From Myxococcota bacterium (GTDB taxonomy: Bacteria > Myxococcota_A > Polyangia > Polyangiales > Polyangiaceae), in the NCBI GenBank assembly GCA_963169165.1, contig CAUJFL010000106.1, positions 1 to 45,253 of the forward strand: a DNA stretch of 45,253 bases, written 5' to 3'. Position 1 is the stretch's first letter, and every line of letters begins with the position of its first letter. The position numbers were made by a program, and so were the translations under genes. Positions 8,169 through 16,453 of the stretch are shown one piece after another. Under the pieces are notes generated by a model. The model was not told where the DNA came from and made no database searches. It saw only the letters and a list, made by a program, of their open reading frames with translations.

Positions 8169-8498
8169 ATGGCCATCGATGACGCACGCTTCGATCAACT
8201 CGCCGAGCGGACCCTCGGCGCGCTCGTCTCCGCGCTCGATCTCGAGGACGGCGTCGAGGCCGAGCTGTCGATGGGCGTGCTGACGATCTCGTTCGACGCC
8301 GGCGGGCCCCCGTTCGTCGTCAACAGCCACCGCGCCGCGCGCCAGATCTGGATGGCCGCCGACCGCACCGCATGGCACTTCGATCCCGACGACGACGGCG
8401 CGCGCTGGCTCGCGTCGAAGCCGCCGCGCGACGAGCTGCGCGACGCGCTGTCCGCGGCGCTGTCACGACGCCTCGCCCGTCCGGTCACGCTCGGATGA
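8169..8498 (+). CDS. cyaY: Frataxin homologue CyaY, iron donor
   Basis: A 109-residue frataxin/CyaY protein. The family binds iron and regulates Fe-S cluster assembly with IscS/IscU in the cytoplasm. Visible signatures are an acidic first helix (LVSALDLEDGVEAE), the beta-sheet GVLTISFD, GPPFVVNSHRAARQIWMAA with the conserved Asn/Gln/Trp face, and TAWHFD. Length matches the bacterial family (about 105 residues). Start is ATG 8169. No isc or suf genes are adjacent; the neighbours are an unknown repeat protein (divergent) and the VWA lipoprotein downstream. Confidence 0.9.
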   Translation: MAIDDARFDQLAERTLGALVSALDLEDGVEAELSMGVLTISFDAGGPPFVVNSHRAARQIWMAADRTAWHFDPDDDGARWLASKPPRDELRDALSAALSRRLARPVTLG

Positions 8499-8609
8499 AC
8501 CGCGCGTTGTCACGGCGCCAACCAAGTTGACGCAGCCCTCGCGAACGGGTCCGACCTTTCTCCAATTTTCTCGCTGGAACGGTGATTGCTCTCGCCTCGA
8601 CGTCGACCG

Positions 8610-8639
8610 TTGACCTGGGTCGGCCGGAGCGGGTAGTTT
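8610..8639 (+). promoter_or_regulatory. Candidate sigma70-type promoter for the first VWA lipoprotein
   Basis: TTGACC (8610-8615) and TAGTTT (8634-8639) are separated by 18 bases in the 184-base gap between cyaY and the VWA gene. A perfect 10-bp palindrome, TCGACGTCGA (8597-8606), lies just upstream of the -35 and could be an operator. The -10 match is imperfect, and the promoter is untested. Confidence 0.35.
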
Positions 8640-8654
8640 CCGCCCGATCAAGTC

Positions 8655-8671
8655 CGACCCTGCCGGGGTCG
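8655..8671 (+). promoter_or_regulatory. Small leader hairpin before the VWA gene Shine-Dalgarno
   Basis: CGACCC and GGGTCG form a 6-bp stem with a 5-base loop immediately before the AAGGAG ribosome-binding site (about 8672-8677) of the gene starting at 8683. It could influence translation or be incidental in GC-rich DNA. Confidence 0.3.
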
Positions 8672-8682
8672 AAGGAGCCACC

Positions 8683-11238
8683 ATGAATCGTCCTCTTCTC
8701 GGCCGTCGCGTCACGCCCATGCTCTCCCTCGGCGCGCTCGCCAGCGCGTCGCTGTTCTCCCAGGCATGCCTCGACCGCCCGATCGCGCCGTCGTCACCGC
8801 GCACCAGCAACACGGTGACCGAGAAGGTCGACGAGAAGGTCGTCGACAAGATCGACCTCTTGTTCGTCGTCGACAACTCGGCGTCGATGCTCGACAAGCA
8901 GAAGATCCTGGCCAAGGCGGTGCCCGACCTCGTCGATCGCCTGATCAACCCGACCTGCATCGACAGCAAGACCAAGGCGCCGGTCTCGCCGCAGCCCACG
9001 AGCCCCATCGACAAGTGCCCCGCGGGGGCCGAGCGCGAGTTCAACCCGATCGACGACATCCACATCGGCATCGTGTCATCGAGCCTCGGCGGCCACGGCT
9101 CGACGCTCTGCGCGGACCTCGCCAAGGGCCAGGACGACAAGGGGCGCCTCGTCACGCGCAAGGCCACCAACCTCTGGGCGGACACCAGCTTCTTCTTCTG
9201 GGATCCCACGCAGAAGAAGGCGCCGATGGGCAAGGCGCCCGGGCTCGCCGACGCCAACGTGCTGAAGACGTCGTTCACCGAGGCGATCAAGGGCGTCGAC
9301 CAGACGGGCTGCGGCTTCGAGGCCACGCTCGAGTCGATGTACCGCTTCTTGATCGAGCCGAACCCGCCGGCCGCGATCACCCGCGACCCCGCCGCGGCGC
9401 TCGACACCCCCGCGACGGTCGACGGGACCGACACCACGATCCTCCAGCAGCGCGCCGACTTCCTGCGTCCCGACTCGCTGGTGGCCATCGTCACGCTCTC
9501 CGACGAGAACGACTGCTCGGTCATCGACGGCAAGATCCCGGACCAGGTCTGCAACAACCCCAAGTTCGACGAGAACGGCATCGCCGTCGAGTGTCAGGGC
9601 GCCTGGGAGGCCTGGCCTGCCGAGTCGGGCGTGACCTCACACTTCCCTGCCAACTATCTCGTGACCACGCAGACGGCCGTGAAATCTGGCACGAACGCCT
9701 GCAAGACCAACCCCAACGATCCCGCCTGCACCAGCTGCTACTACAAGCAAGACGGCGAGGACGGCTGCGGCTTCGTCCCGAAAGAGGACGACTACGTCGG
9801 CCTTCGTTGCTGGGACCAGAAGCAGCGCTTCGGCGTCGACATGCTCTACCCGGTGCAGAAATATGCTCAGGGGCTCGGCAACGCGACGTTCGTCTACGAC
9901 CGCAACGGCTACAAGGTGCCCAACCCGCTGTACAAGGACGGCAAGCGCACGCCGTCCCTCGTGTTCTTCGCCGGCATCGTCGGCGTCCCCTGGCAGGATC
10001 TCGCGAAGAAGGGCACCGACGGCAAGCCCGACCTGAAGCTCGGCTACGCGACGCCCAACGCCGAGATGTACGAGCGGGTGCTCGGCGATCCGTCCGCGAG
10101 CCCGCCGAGGCCCCCCCAGGATCCGCTGATGCTCGAGGCCGTGACGTCGCGCTTCAAGGCGGGCCTCACGCACCCGGTGACCGGCGAGGCGCTCGAGGAC
10201 GGCAAGTGGAACAGCGTCAACGGCAGCGAGTACGAGTCCTACAAGCAGGACCTGATGTTCGCCTGCGTGTTCCCGCTCCCCAAGGACGAGGTCGACGCGC
10301 AGAACTGCCTCACGGGCGCCTGCGCCGACTGCCAGGATCCCAACACCACTGACAACAACGCGCTCCGCAAGGATCCTTCGGCGACCAAGCCGCCCGCCAA
10401 GGACTCGAAGAACCCGCTCTGCGCGCCCCCGGTCGACGCGGCCAACCCCTCGGGCCCCGCACAGTACGGCGTCTACGAAGGCAAGCAGTACCGCGCGAAG
10501 GCCTACCCCGGCACGCGCTTCCTCGATCTGATGCAGCGCTTCGGCGGCAACTCGATCCCCGCGTCGATCTGCGCCTCCAACGTCACCGATCCGAGCGCCC
10601 CCGACTTCGGCTACCGGCCCGCCGTCGCGACGATCGTCGATCGCCTGAAGGACCAGCTGAAGCCCAAGTGCCTGCCTCGCCAGCTCGAGGCCAACGCCGA
10701 CGGCTCGACCCCCTGCCTCATCATCGACGCGCAGCTTCGCAAGCCCGAGGCCGGACAGAAGGCGGACTACACCCCGACCGACGTCGCCGAGTGTCGAAAG
10801 TGCGCTGACACCCAGCGCCGCCGCAAGCTCGATCCCAGCATCGAGGCCAACCTCACCGGCGACGTGAAGAACTACGAGTGTCTGTGCGAGGTGCTGCAGC
10901 TCACCGGCCCCGCCCTCGACACCTGCCAGGGGGATCCGGGCGCCACCAGCACCGCGAGCGGCAACGGCGGCTGGTGCTATGTCGACCCGGCGAGCGGCGC
11001 GCCCAAGAAGCCCGAGCTCGTCGCCGGCGCCGAGCAGATCGTCGCCCCCTGCGGCACGGGCAGCAACGCTCACACCATTCGCTTCCTCGACGCCAACACG
11101 CAGAACACCTCGCTGTTCATCACGTGCCTCGGCGCCGCGTCCGGCACGACGAAGCAGTCGTCGGGCTCGAGCGCGGGCGGCTCGTCCAGCGCGGGCGGCG
11201 CGTCCAGCGCGGCCGGCTCGTCGGGCGCCGGCGGCTGA
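8683..11238 (+). CDS. Large VWA-like lipoprotein with Cys-rich C-terminus and Ser/Gly tail (copy 1)
   Basis: An 851-residue predicted lipoprotein. The signal ends in FSQAC (Cys 29). A von Willebrand A-like domain follows: the beta-strand IDLLFVVDNSASM carries the MIDAS-type DxSxS (64-68), and later SDENDCS could give further metal ligands. A long conserved Cys-containing region follows (ACTSCYYK, DGCGFVPKEDDYVGLRCW, CADCQDPN). Beyond residue about 662 there is an extra Cys-rich segment (CRKCADTQRRRKL, YECLCEVL) and a Ser/Gly/Ala tail that the paralogue downstream lacks. ATG 8683 is preceded by AAGGAG. The gene ends at a hairpin terminator. It is probably surface-exposed and may bind metal or protein ligands; no specific role is known. 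Confidence 0.88.
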   Translation: MNRPLLGRRVTPMLSLGALASASLFSQACLDRPIAPSSPRTSNTVTEKVDEKVVDKIDLLFVVDNSASMLDKQKILAKAVPDLVDRLINPTCIDSKTKAPVSPQPTSPIDKCPAGAEREFNPIDDIHIGIVSSSLGGHGSTLCADLAKGQDDKGRLVTRKATNLWADTSFFFWDPTQKKAPMGKAPGLADANVLKTSFTEAIKGVDQTGCGFEATLESMYRFLIEPNPPAAITRDPAAALDTPATVDGTDTTILQQRADFLRPDSLVAIVTLSDENDCSVIDGKIPDQVCNNPKFDENGIAVECQGAWEAWPAESGVTSHFPANYLVTTQTAVKSGTNACKTNPNDPACTSCYYKQDGEDGCGFVPKEDDYVGLRCWDQKQRFGVDMLYPVQKYAQGLGNATFVYDRNGYKVPNPLYKDGKRTPSLVFFAGIVGVPWQDLAKKGTDGKPDLKLGYATPNAEMYERVLGDPSASPPRPPQDPLMLEAVTSRFKAGLTHPVTGEALEDGKWNSVNGSEYESYKQDLMFACVFPLPKDEVDAQNCLTGACADCQDPNTTDNNALRKDPSATKPPAKDSKNPLCAPPVDAANPSGPAQYGVYEGKQYRAKAYPGTRFLDLMQRFGGNSIPASICASNVTDPSAPDFGYRPAVATIVDRLKDQLKPKCLPRQLEANADGSTPCLIIDAQLRKPEAGQKADYTPTDVAECRKCADTQRRRKLDPSIEANLTGDVKNYECLCEVLQLTGPALDTCQGDPGATSTASGNGGWCYVDPASGAPKKPELVAGAEQIVAPCGTGSNAHTIRFLDANTQNTSLFITCLGAASGTTKQSSGSSAGGSSSAGGASSAAGSSGAGG
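8842..10668 (+). repeat. Tandem gene duplication, left copy
   Basis: This stretch encodes the part of the first VWA lipoprotein that aligns almost gap-free with the second, starting at VDKIDLLFVVDNSASM and ending at RLKDQLKPK. The partner is 11546-13369, of nearly equal length (1827 versus 1824 bases). Long identical protein blocks such as LYPVQKYAQGL and PQDPLMLEAVTSRFK are shared. Confidence 0.85.
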
Positions 11239-11263
11239 TCCGCACGCACAGCTGAGCGGCTCG

Positions 11264-11300
11264 GAGAGGGCGCGCGGACGAAGAGTCCACGCGCCCTCTC
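11264..11300 (+). terminator. Hairpin terminator after the first VWA gene
   Basis: Arms 11264-11279 and 11285-11300 are 16 bases long with a single mismatch and a 5-base loop. The hairpin lies 25 bases after the stop at 11238. Only a short ATTT follows, so termination may be partial. The stem is far stronger than chance pairing at this site. Confidence 0.7.
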
Positions 11301-11362
11301 GCCATTTGGCGCGCCGTGAATCCGGTGGGCGTGCTCGCCGCGGCGCGCTATCAGTCGCGAGC

Positions 11363-13372
11363 ATGCGCAACCTCCGCCAGAATATGAGCTTCTTCGCGCC
11401 TCTCTTCTTGCTCGCTGCGGCCTCGCTCGGCGCTTGCTCCAGCTCCGACTCCACGTCTGACGCGACCGGCCCCACGGGCTCGTCCGGCTCGTCCGGCTCG
11501 TCCGGCTCCTCGGCGGGCGGCGCGGGCGGAGGCACGTCGCAGACGGTCGACAAGGTCGATCTGCTGTTCGTCATCGACAATTCGGCCTCGATGCTCGACA
11601 AGCAGAAGGTCCTCGCGAAGGCGGTCCCTGACCTGCTCGAGCGCCTGGTGAACCCCCGCTGCATCGACAGCGCCACCAAGGCCCCCTCGCCCATCCAGCC
11701 GGGCAGCCCGCTCGCGGCGTGCGCGGCGGGGGCCGAGCGCGAGTTCAAGCCCCTCGACGACATCCACATCGCCATCATCTCGTCGAGCCTCGGCGGACAC
11801 GGGACGAGCATGTGCTCGAGCTCCCCCGCACAGGACGACCACGCCCGCCTCGTCACGCGCGGCGCGACCAACCAGTGGGGCGACAGCGGCTTCTTCTTCT
11901 GGGACCCGACTCAAAAGAAGGCCCCCGCTGGCAAGCCGCCGGGGCTCGCGGACAGCAGCCTGCTCAAGTCCTCGTTCGCCGAGGCGGTGAAGGGCGTCGG
12001 CCAGACGGGCTGCGGCTTCGAGGCCACGCTCGAGTCCATGTACCGCTTCTTGCTCGAGCCGAACCCGCCCGAGTCGGTCACGCGCGATCCCGGCGCAACG
12101 CTCGACGAACCGGCAGAGGTCACCGGCACCGACAAGACAGTGTTGAAGCAGCGCGCCGACTTCTTGCGAAAAGACTCGCTGGTCGCCATCGTCGTGCTCT
12201 CCGACGAGAACGACTGCTCGATCATCGATGGGAGCCTGTCCCCGGACGTCTGCAACGATCCGAAGCTCGACGCGGGCGGCGCGCCGGTCGGGTGCAACAC
12301 CGCGCGCGAGCCCTGGCCCGCCGATTGGGGTGTGAAGACCCCGTTCCCCGCCAACTACCTGGCCGCCAGCCAGATGCAACTCAAGGGCGGCACCAACGCA
12401 TGCAAGACCAACCCCAACGATCCTGCCTGCACGAGCTGCTACTACAAGCCAGACGGCGTGGAAGGCTGCGGCTTCGTCCCGAAAGAGGACGACTACGTCG
12501 GCCTCCGATGCTGGAACCAGAAGCAACGCTTCGGCGTCGACATGCTCTACCCGGTGCAGAAGTACGCGCAGGGCCTCCGTAACCAGAGCTTCATCTACGA
12601 CCGCGACGGCTACAAGGTGCCCAACCCGCTGTACAAGGACGGCCTGCGCACGCCGGATCTGGTCTTCTTCTCCGGGATCGTCGGCGTCCCCTGGCAAGAT
12701 CTCGCGAAGAAGGGCGGCGATGGCAAGCCCAACCTCGACCTGGGCTACGCGACGCCCGACGACGCGATGTACGCCCGCGTGCTCGGCGAGCCCGCCGCCA
12801 GCCCGCCGAAGCCCCCTCAAGATCCGCTGATGCTCGAGGCCGTGACGTCGCGCTTCAAGCCGGGGCTCACGCACCCGGTCACCGGCGAGCCGCTCGAGGA
12901 AGGCAAGTGGAACAGCGTCAACGGCACCGACTACCAGTCCTACAAACAAGACCTGATGTTCGCCTGCGTGTTCGCGCTGCCGAAGGATGAGGTCGACGCG
13001 CAGAACTGTCTGAAGGGCGACTGCGCCGACTGCCAAAACCCAGACGACCCTGACTACAACGTGCTCCGCAAGGACCCGTCGGCGAAATCCCCCGCCGCGA
13101 AGGACTCGAAGAACCCCCTCTGCGCGCCCCCCGTCGACGCTGCCAACCCATCCGGGCCTGGTCAGTACGGCAAGTACGACGCCAAGCAGTACCGCGCGAA
13201 GGCTTACCCCGGGACACGCTTCCTCGACGTGATGAAGCGCTTCGGCGCCAACTCCGTCCCCGCGTCGATCTGCGCGCCCAACCTCACCGATCCCGCCCTC
13301 GCGAACTTTGGCTATCGCCCCGCCGTCGCGAGCCTCGTCGAGCGCATGAAGGGGCACCTCCCTCAGAAGTGA
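11363..13372 (+). CDS. VWA-like lipoprotein with N-terminal Ser/Gly stalk (copy 2)
   Basis: A 669-residue paralogue of the preceding gene. The signal ends in SLGAC (Cys 25), followed by a Ser/Gly stalk with repeated GSS units (about residues 36-57). The VWA-like domain has DNSAS at 72-76, and the shared Cys-containing body follows. It stops at RMKGHLPQK, exactly where copy 1 continues into its extra Cys-rich module. No remnant of that module follows the stop, so this is a genuine end and not a frameshift. The low-complexity stalk is N-terminal here but C-terminal in copy 1. ATG 11363 was chosen because it begins the lipoprotein signal. The two proteins may be partners or variants. Confidence 0.88.
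   Translation: MRNLRQNMSFFAPLFLLAAASLGACSSSDSTSDATGPTGSSGSSGSSGSSAGGAGGGTSQTVDKVDLLFVIDNSASMLDKQKVLAKAVPDLLERLVNPRCIDSATKAPSPIQPGSPLAACAAGAEREFKPLDDIHIAIISSSLGGHGTSMCSSSPAQDDHARLVTRGATNQWGDSGFFFWDPTQKKAPAGKPPGLADSSLLKSSFAEAVKGVGQTGCGFEATLESMYRFLLEPNPPESVTRDPGATLDEPAEVTGTDKTVLKQRADFLRKDSLVAIVVLSDENDCSIIDGSLSPDVCNDPKLDAGGAPVGCNTAREPWPADWGVKTPFPANYLAASQMQLKGGTNACKTNPNDPACTSCYYKPDGVEGCGFVPKEDDYVGLRCWNQKQRFGVDMLYPVQKYAQGLRNQSFIYDRDGYKVPNPLYKDGLRTPDLVFFSGIVGVPWQDLAKKGGDGKPNLDLGYATPDDAMYARVLGEPAASPPKPPQDPLMLEAVTSRFKPGLTHPVTGEPLEEGKWNSVNGTDYQSYKQDLMFACVFALPKDEVDAQNCLKGDCADCQNPDDPDYNVLRKDPSAKSPAAKDSKNPLCAPPVDAANPSGPGQYGKYDAKQYRAKAYPGTRFLDVMKRFGANSVPASICAPNLTDPALANFGYRPAVASLVERMKGHLPQK
11546..13369 (+). 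repeat. Tandem gene duplication, right copy
   Basis: Counterpart of 8842-10668. The copies are direct tandem repeats separated by a terminator and by unlike stalk-encoding DNA. The signal-peptide regions do not align, so only the body of the gene is conserved. Confidence 0.85.
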
Positions 13373-13404
13373 GGGCGCCGCGCGCAGCGATCTCGCCTTT
13401 CGCC

Positions 13405-13435
13405 TCGGTGGAGGTTCGGGTACAGCCTCCACCGA
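13405..13435 (+). promoter_or_regulatory. Perfect 10-bp inverted repeat abutting a start codon
   Basis: TCGGTGGAGG (13405-13414) and CCTCCACCGA (13426-13435) are exact reverse complements around an 11-base loop, one base before the ATG at 13437. The left arm contains GGAGG, the only Shine-Dalgarno-like sequence here, but it lies 22 bases from the ATG unless the hairpin brings it near. It could be an RNA hairpin controlling translation of the copper-protein gene, a dyad operator for a metal regulator, or a T-less terminator for the gene ending at 13372. Confidence 0.6.
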
Positions 13436-13436
13436 C

Positions 13437-13754
13437 ATGCGCGCCCACAGCCTCGCGTTCGCGATCTTCGTCGGCCTCCCGCTCGCCGCCGCCACGCCCT
13501 CGCTCGTCGGGTGCTCCAAGAAGGCGGAGGCCAAGACCTACGCGACCACGGGCGCCATCAAGAGCTTCTCGCCGGATCGCAAGCTCGTGAACATCCGTCA
13601 CGAGGACATCCCCGACTACATGAAGGCGATGACGATGAGCTTCGAGGTGAAGAACCCGAAGCTCATCGAGGGGCTGTCGCCGGGCGACCAGGTGTCTTTC
13701 AAGTTCGCCGACGAGGACGGCCGCCGCGTGATCGTCGAGATCACGAAGAAGTGA
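13437..13754 (+). CDS. CusF-like copper-binding lipoprotein
   Basis: A 105-residue predicted lipoprotein with lipobox SLVGC (Cys 26). The mature part matches the CusF_Ec/copper-binding periplasmic protein family: a small beta-barrel with VNIRHEDIPDYMKAMTMSFEV and PGDQVSFKF. Probable Cu(I) ligands are His55, Met65 and Met67. The Trp that caps copper in E. coli CusF is missing, and Met62 lies in that region, as in the HEDIP-x-x-MPAMTM subgroup. The stop overlaps the next gene's ATG by one base, placing it in an operon with an oxidoreductase and not with an efflux pump. It may deliver or sense copper in the periplasm. Confidence 0.85.
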   Translation: MRAHSLAFAIFVGLPLAAATPSLVGCSKKAEAKTYATTGAIKSFSPDRKLVNIRHEDIPDYMKAMTMSFEVKNPKLIEGLSPGDQVSFKFADEDGRRVIVEITKK

Positions 13755-14191
13755 TGATCTTCGGCGCCTGGCACCAGCGGCAGCTCGGGGCGATCGTCGA
13801 GGCGATGCTCACCGACATCGACGACGGGGGCGCGCTCGCGCCGCCGTCGAGCGAGGTCACGCGGCTCGTCGTCGAAGATCTGTCCGACTGGCTGACCCAC
13901 AGCCAGACCATGCCGACCGCGTTCAAGGCGCTGATCGCGCTGCTCGCGCTCTTGCCATGGTTCTTCGTGGGGCGGCTGGCGTCGGTCGCCGGGCTGCCGC
14001 TCGACGCGCGCATCACCTACCTCGAGCGCTTCGAGCGCACCAAGGTGGGGCCCCTGTCGATGGCGTTCATCGCGATGAAGGTGCCGCTCGTGATCTCGGC
14101 CTACGAGGTCCCGGAGAACCTCCGCGTGACCGGCTTCGATCGCGGCTTCACCGAGCGGCGCAGGCTGCCGGTGCACGGCGGGGCGCGATGA
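13754..14191 (+). CDS. Small subunit-like protein (gluconate 2-dehydrogenase subunit 3-like) for the GMC enzyme
   Basis: A 145-residue protein resembling the small subunits encoded beside GMC dehydrogenases. It has an N-terminal helix (WHQRQLGAIVEAMLTDID), one hydrophobic helix (FKALIALLALLPWFFVGRLA), and a helical tail with ERFERTKVGPLSMAFIAMKVPL. ATG 13754 overlaps the previous stop by one base, and GTG 13751 is also in frame. The stop overlaps the GMC start by ATGA. The tight coupling supports a partner role such as assembly, membrane tethering or electron transfer. Family assignment is by size, context and weak pattern. Confidence 0.6.
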   Translation: MIFGAWHQRQLGAIVEAMLTDIDDGGALAPPSSEVTRLVVEDLSDWLTHSQTMPTAFKALIALLALLPWFFVGRLASVAGLPLDARITYLERFERTKVGPLSMAFIAMKVPLVISAYEVPENLRVTGFDRGFTERRRLPVHGGAR

Positions 14192-15735
14192 CCGGCGAGA
14201 TCCTCCACGGTCGCGAGCTCTCGGGGCCGCTCGAGGAGTCGGCCGACGTCGTCATCGTCGGCTCGGGCGCGGGCGGCGCGGTCGTCGCCGCGCAGCTCGC
14301 CGAGGACGGCAAGCGTGTCATCGTGCTCGAGGAGGGGCCCCACTACACGCCCGAGGAGGTCCGCGCGATGACGCCGTCGCAGGTCCTGCGGCGGATGTGG
14401 CGCGACGCGGGGATGTACGCCGCGCTCGGCGTCGGTCAGACCCCGGTCATCAGCCTCGCGATGGGCCGGAACGTCGGCGGCTCGTCGGTGCACACGGGCG
14501 GCGTGTGCTTCCGCATCCCCTCGAGCGTGCACCACGACTGGGTGAAGAACCACGGTCTGCCCGAGCTGTCCGAGGCGTCGCTCGAGGCCGCCTACCTCGA
14601 CGTCGAGCGACGGGTCCACGTGGTCGAGGTGCAGCCGCACGAGCGCTCTCGGTCGACTCAGAAATTCGTCGACGGCGCGCGCGAGCTCGGGGTCGAGTTC
14701 AAGAACCTCCGCCGCAACACGGTCGACTGCGAGGGCAATTCACGCTGCAATTTCGGCTGTCCGAAGGGCGCGAAGATGTCGGTCGACCTGTCGTACCTGC
14801 CGGGCGCGATCGAGCGCGGCGTGCGCCTCGTGTCCGACGCGCAGGTCGAGCGCGTGCGGTTCGACGGCACCCGCGCGACGGGCGTCGAGGGCTGGCTCAC
14901 GGGCCCGCCGGGCCACTACGGCGCGAAGAAGCACCGCTTCACCATCCACGCGAAGGTGGTCGTCATCGCGTGCGGCACCGTCCACACGCCCGAGGTCCTG
15001 CAGAACAGCGGCGTCCGCTCGAAGCACCTCGGCCGACACATCACGCTGCACCCCGCGTTTCGCATGGGCGGTCTCTTCGACGAGGCGCTCGATCCGTGGA
15101 ACGGCGCGATGCAGAGCGCATACTCCGATCACTACGAGCGCGAGGGGATCACGTTCGTCGGCATGTACCCGCCGGTCAACGTCCTCTCGTCGGGGCTGCC
15201 CGGCGTGGGCCCGTCCCACCGCGCGATCGTCCGAAAGAACAGGATGATCGCGGTCCAGGGCGGGATGGTCCACGACGAGGGCGGCGGCGTGCTCCATTCG
15301 TCGCCGCTCGGCGGACGCGAGCCGCTCCTGACCTACGAGATGGTGCCGCGCGATCTCGCGCGCGTGCGTCGGGCGATCACGCTGCTCGGCGAGATGGCGT
15401 TCGCGGCGGGCGCGAAGGCGGTCATCCCGCCGATCTTCGGGCTCGATCCGATCACCTCGCGCTCCCAGCTGCGCGCGCTCGAGGCCTCTCCGCCCGACGC
15501 GCGCAAGATCGAGTGCATGGCGTTCCACCCGCTCGGGAGCGCGAAGATGTCCAACGATCCGCGCCGCGGCGTCACCGACGTCTGGGGCGCGGTCTACGGC
15601 GCGCGAGGCCTCTACGTCGTCGACGGCAGCGTGCTGCCCACCAGCATCGGCGTGAACTCCCAGGTGCCGATCATGAGCATGGCGACGCGCCTCGCGTGGG
15701 CGATGCGCGACCGCTGGTCGAGGATCAGCGCCTGA
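14188..15735 (+). CDS. GMC-family FAD-dependent oxidoreductase (alcohol/sterol oxidase-like)
   Basis: A 515-residue flavoprotein. The N-terminal FAD fold is VVIVGSGAGGAVVAAQLAEDG, with MGRNVGGSSVHTGGVCF as the second FAD contact. A Cys motif, NSRCNFGCPKGAK, is typical of the long-chain alcohol oxidase/cholesterol-oxidase-like branch. The C-terminal catalytic region includes FHPLGSAKM and the FAD-closing VVDGSVLPTSIGVNSQVPIMSMA. Oxidation of a lipid-like alcohol is the usual reaction; the actual substrate is unknown. No Tat signal is present. ATG 14188 overlaps the upstream small-subunit gene (ATGA), forming a three-gene unit with the copper-binding lipoprotein. Confidence 0.9.
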   Translation: MTGEILHGRELSGPLEESADVVIVGSGAGGAVVAAQLAEDGKRVIVLEEGPHYTPEEVRAMTPSQVLRRMWRDAGMYAALGVGQTPVISLAMGRNVGGSSVHTGGVCFRIPSSVHHDWVKNHGLPELSEASLEAAYLDVERRVHVVEVQPHERSRSTQKFVDGARELGVEFKNLRRNTVDCEGNSRCNFGCPKGAKMSVDLSYLPGAIERGVRLVSDAQVERVRFDGTRATGVEGWLTGPPGHYGAKKHRFTIHAKVVVIACGTVHTPEVLQNSGVRSKHLGRHITLHPAFRMGGLFDEALDPWNGAMQSAYSDHYEREGITFVGMYPPVNVLSSGLPGVGPSHRAIVRKNRMIAVQGGMVHDEGGGVLHSSPLGGREPLLTYEMVPRDLARVRRAITLLGEMAFAAGAKAVIPPIFGLDPITSRSQLRALEASPPDARKIECMAFHPLGSAKMSNDPRRGVTDVWGAVYGARGLYVVDGSVLPTSIGVNSQVPIMSMATRLAWAMRDRWSRISA

Positions 15736-15762
15736 CGGCTTCGGCTGTCTCCGCGCGGGCCA

Positions 15763-16407
15763 TCAGCCGGTCACCGCGCGCCACGCGAACCACGCGCCCA
15801 GCGCGAGCAACGCGGCGCCGATGAGCCGCACCAGCCGGTCGAGCGCGCCCGCCGAGAGCGCCGCGCCGAAGCGCCGCAAGAGCGCGACCAAGAGCGAGAA
15901 CCACGCGACGATCCCAGCGAGCGCGCCCGCCGCGAACGGCAGCGCCTCGGTCGGGCGCAGCGCGGGCACGAGGCCGCTCGAGACGACGACCGTGGTCGCC
16001 GCGCTCCACGTCGCGATGAAGGCGGGGTTGATGATCGTGACGCCGAAGCCGAGCGCCACCCCGCGCGTGAACGCGCCGCGCGCCTCGAACGACGCCGCCG
16101 CGGGCTTCGAGCGACGCCGCACGAAATGGAGCCCGAGCCCTGTCATAGTCAGCGCGCCGAGCGCGCGCGTGGCCGTCTGCAGGTGCGGGTAGCGCGTGAG
16201 CAGCGCCGCGAGCCCGAAGAACGCGGCGTAGGCGTACACCGCCTCGGCGACGGCGCCGCCGACCGCGACGCCGAGCGCGAGCCGAGACTCGCGCGTGCCG
16301 TGCGCGACGACGAGCAGCGAGATCGGCCCCGCCACCGGGATCGAGCCGACGAACCCCATCACCGCGCCGAGCAGCACCGCGAACACGAGCCGCGCCACGG
16401 TTCTCAC
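15763..16407 (-). CDS. LysE-family amino-acid exporter
   Basis: A 214-residue membrane protein of the LysE/RhtB translocator family, which exports amino acids or small metabolites across the inner membrane. It has about six hydrophobic helices. The N-terminal FVGSIPVAGPISLLVV and the middle GFGVTIINPAFIATW carry the Pro-containing motifs of the family. The start is GTG 16407. It is divergent from the acyltransferase gene (47 bases between starts) and converges on the GMC gene. Confidence 0.88.
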   Translation of the reverse strand: MRTVARLVFAVLLGAVMGFVGSIPVAGPISLLVVAHGTRESRLALGVAVGGAVAEAVYAYAAFFGLAALLTRYPHLQTATRALGALTMTGLGLHFVRRRSKPAAASFEARGAFTRGVALGFGVTIINPAFIATWSAATTVVVSSGLVPALRPTEALPFAAGALAGIVAWFSLLVALLRRFGAALSAGALDRLVRLIGAALLALGAWFAWRAVTG

Positions 16408-16453
16408 GAATTTCTTCGCGACGCGACGCCCATCTCGGCTACCGGGTCACGCG

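Noticed and set aside
13373..13436. Frameshifted continuation of the second VWA gene
   Set aside because: No frame after 13372 resembles the extra Cys-rich module of the first copy, so the shorter end is genuine.
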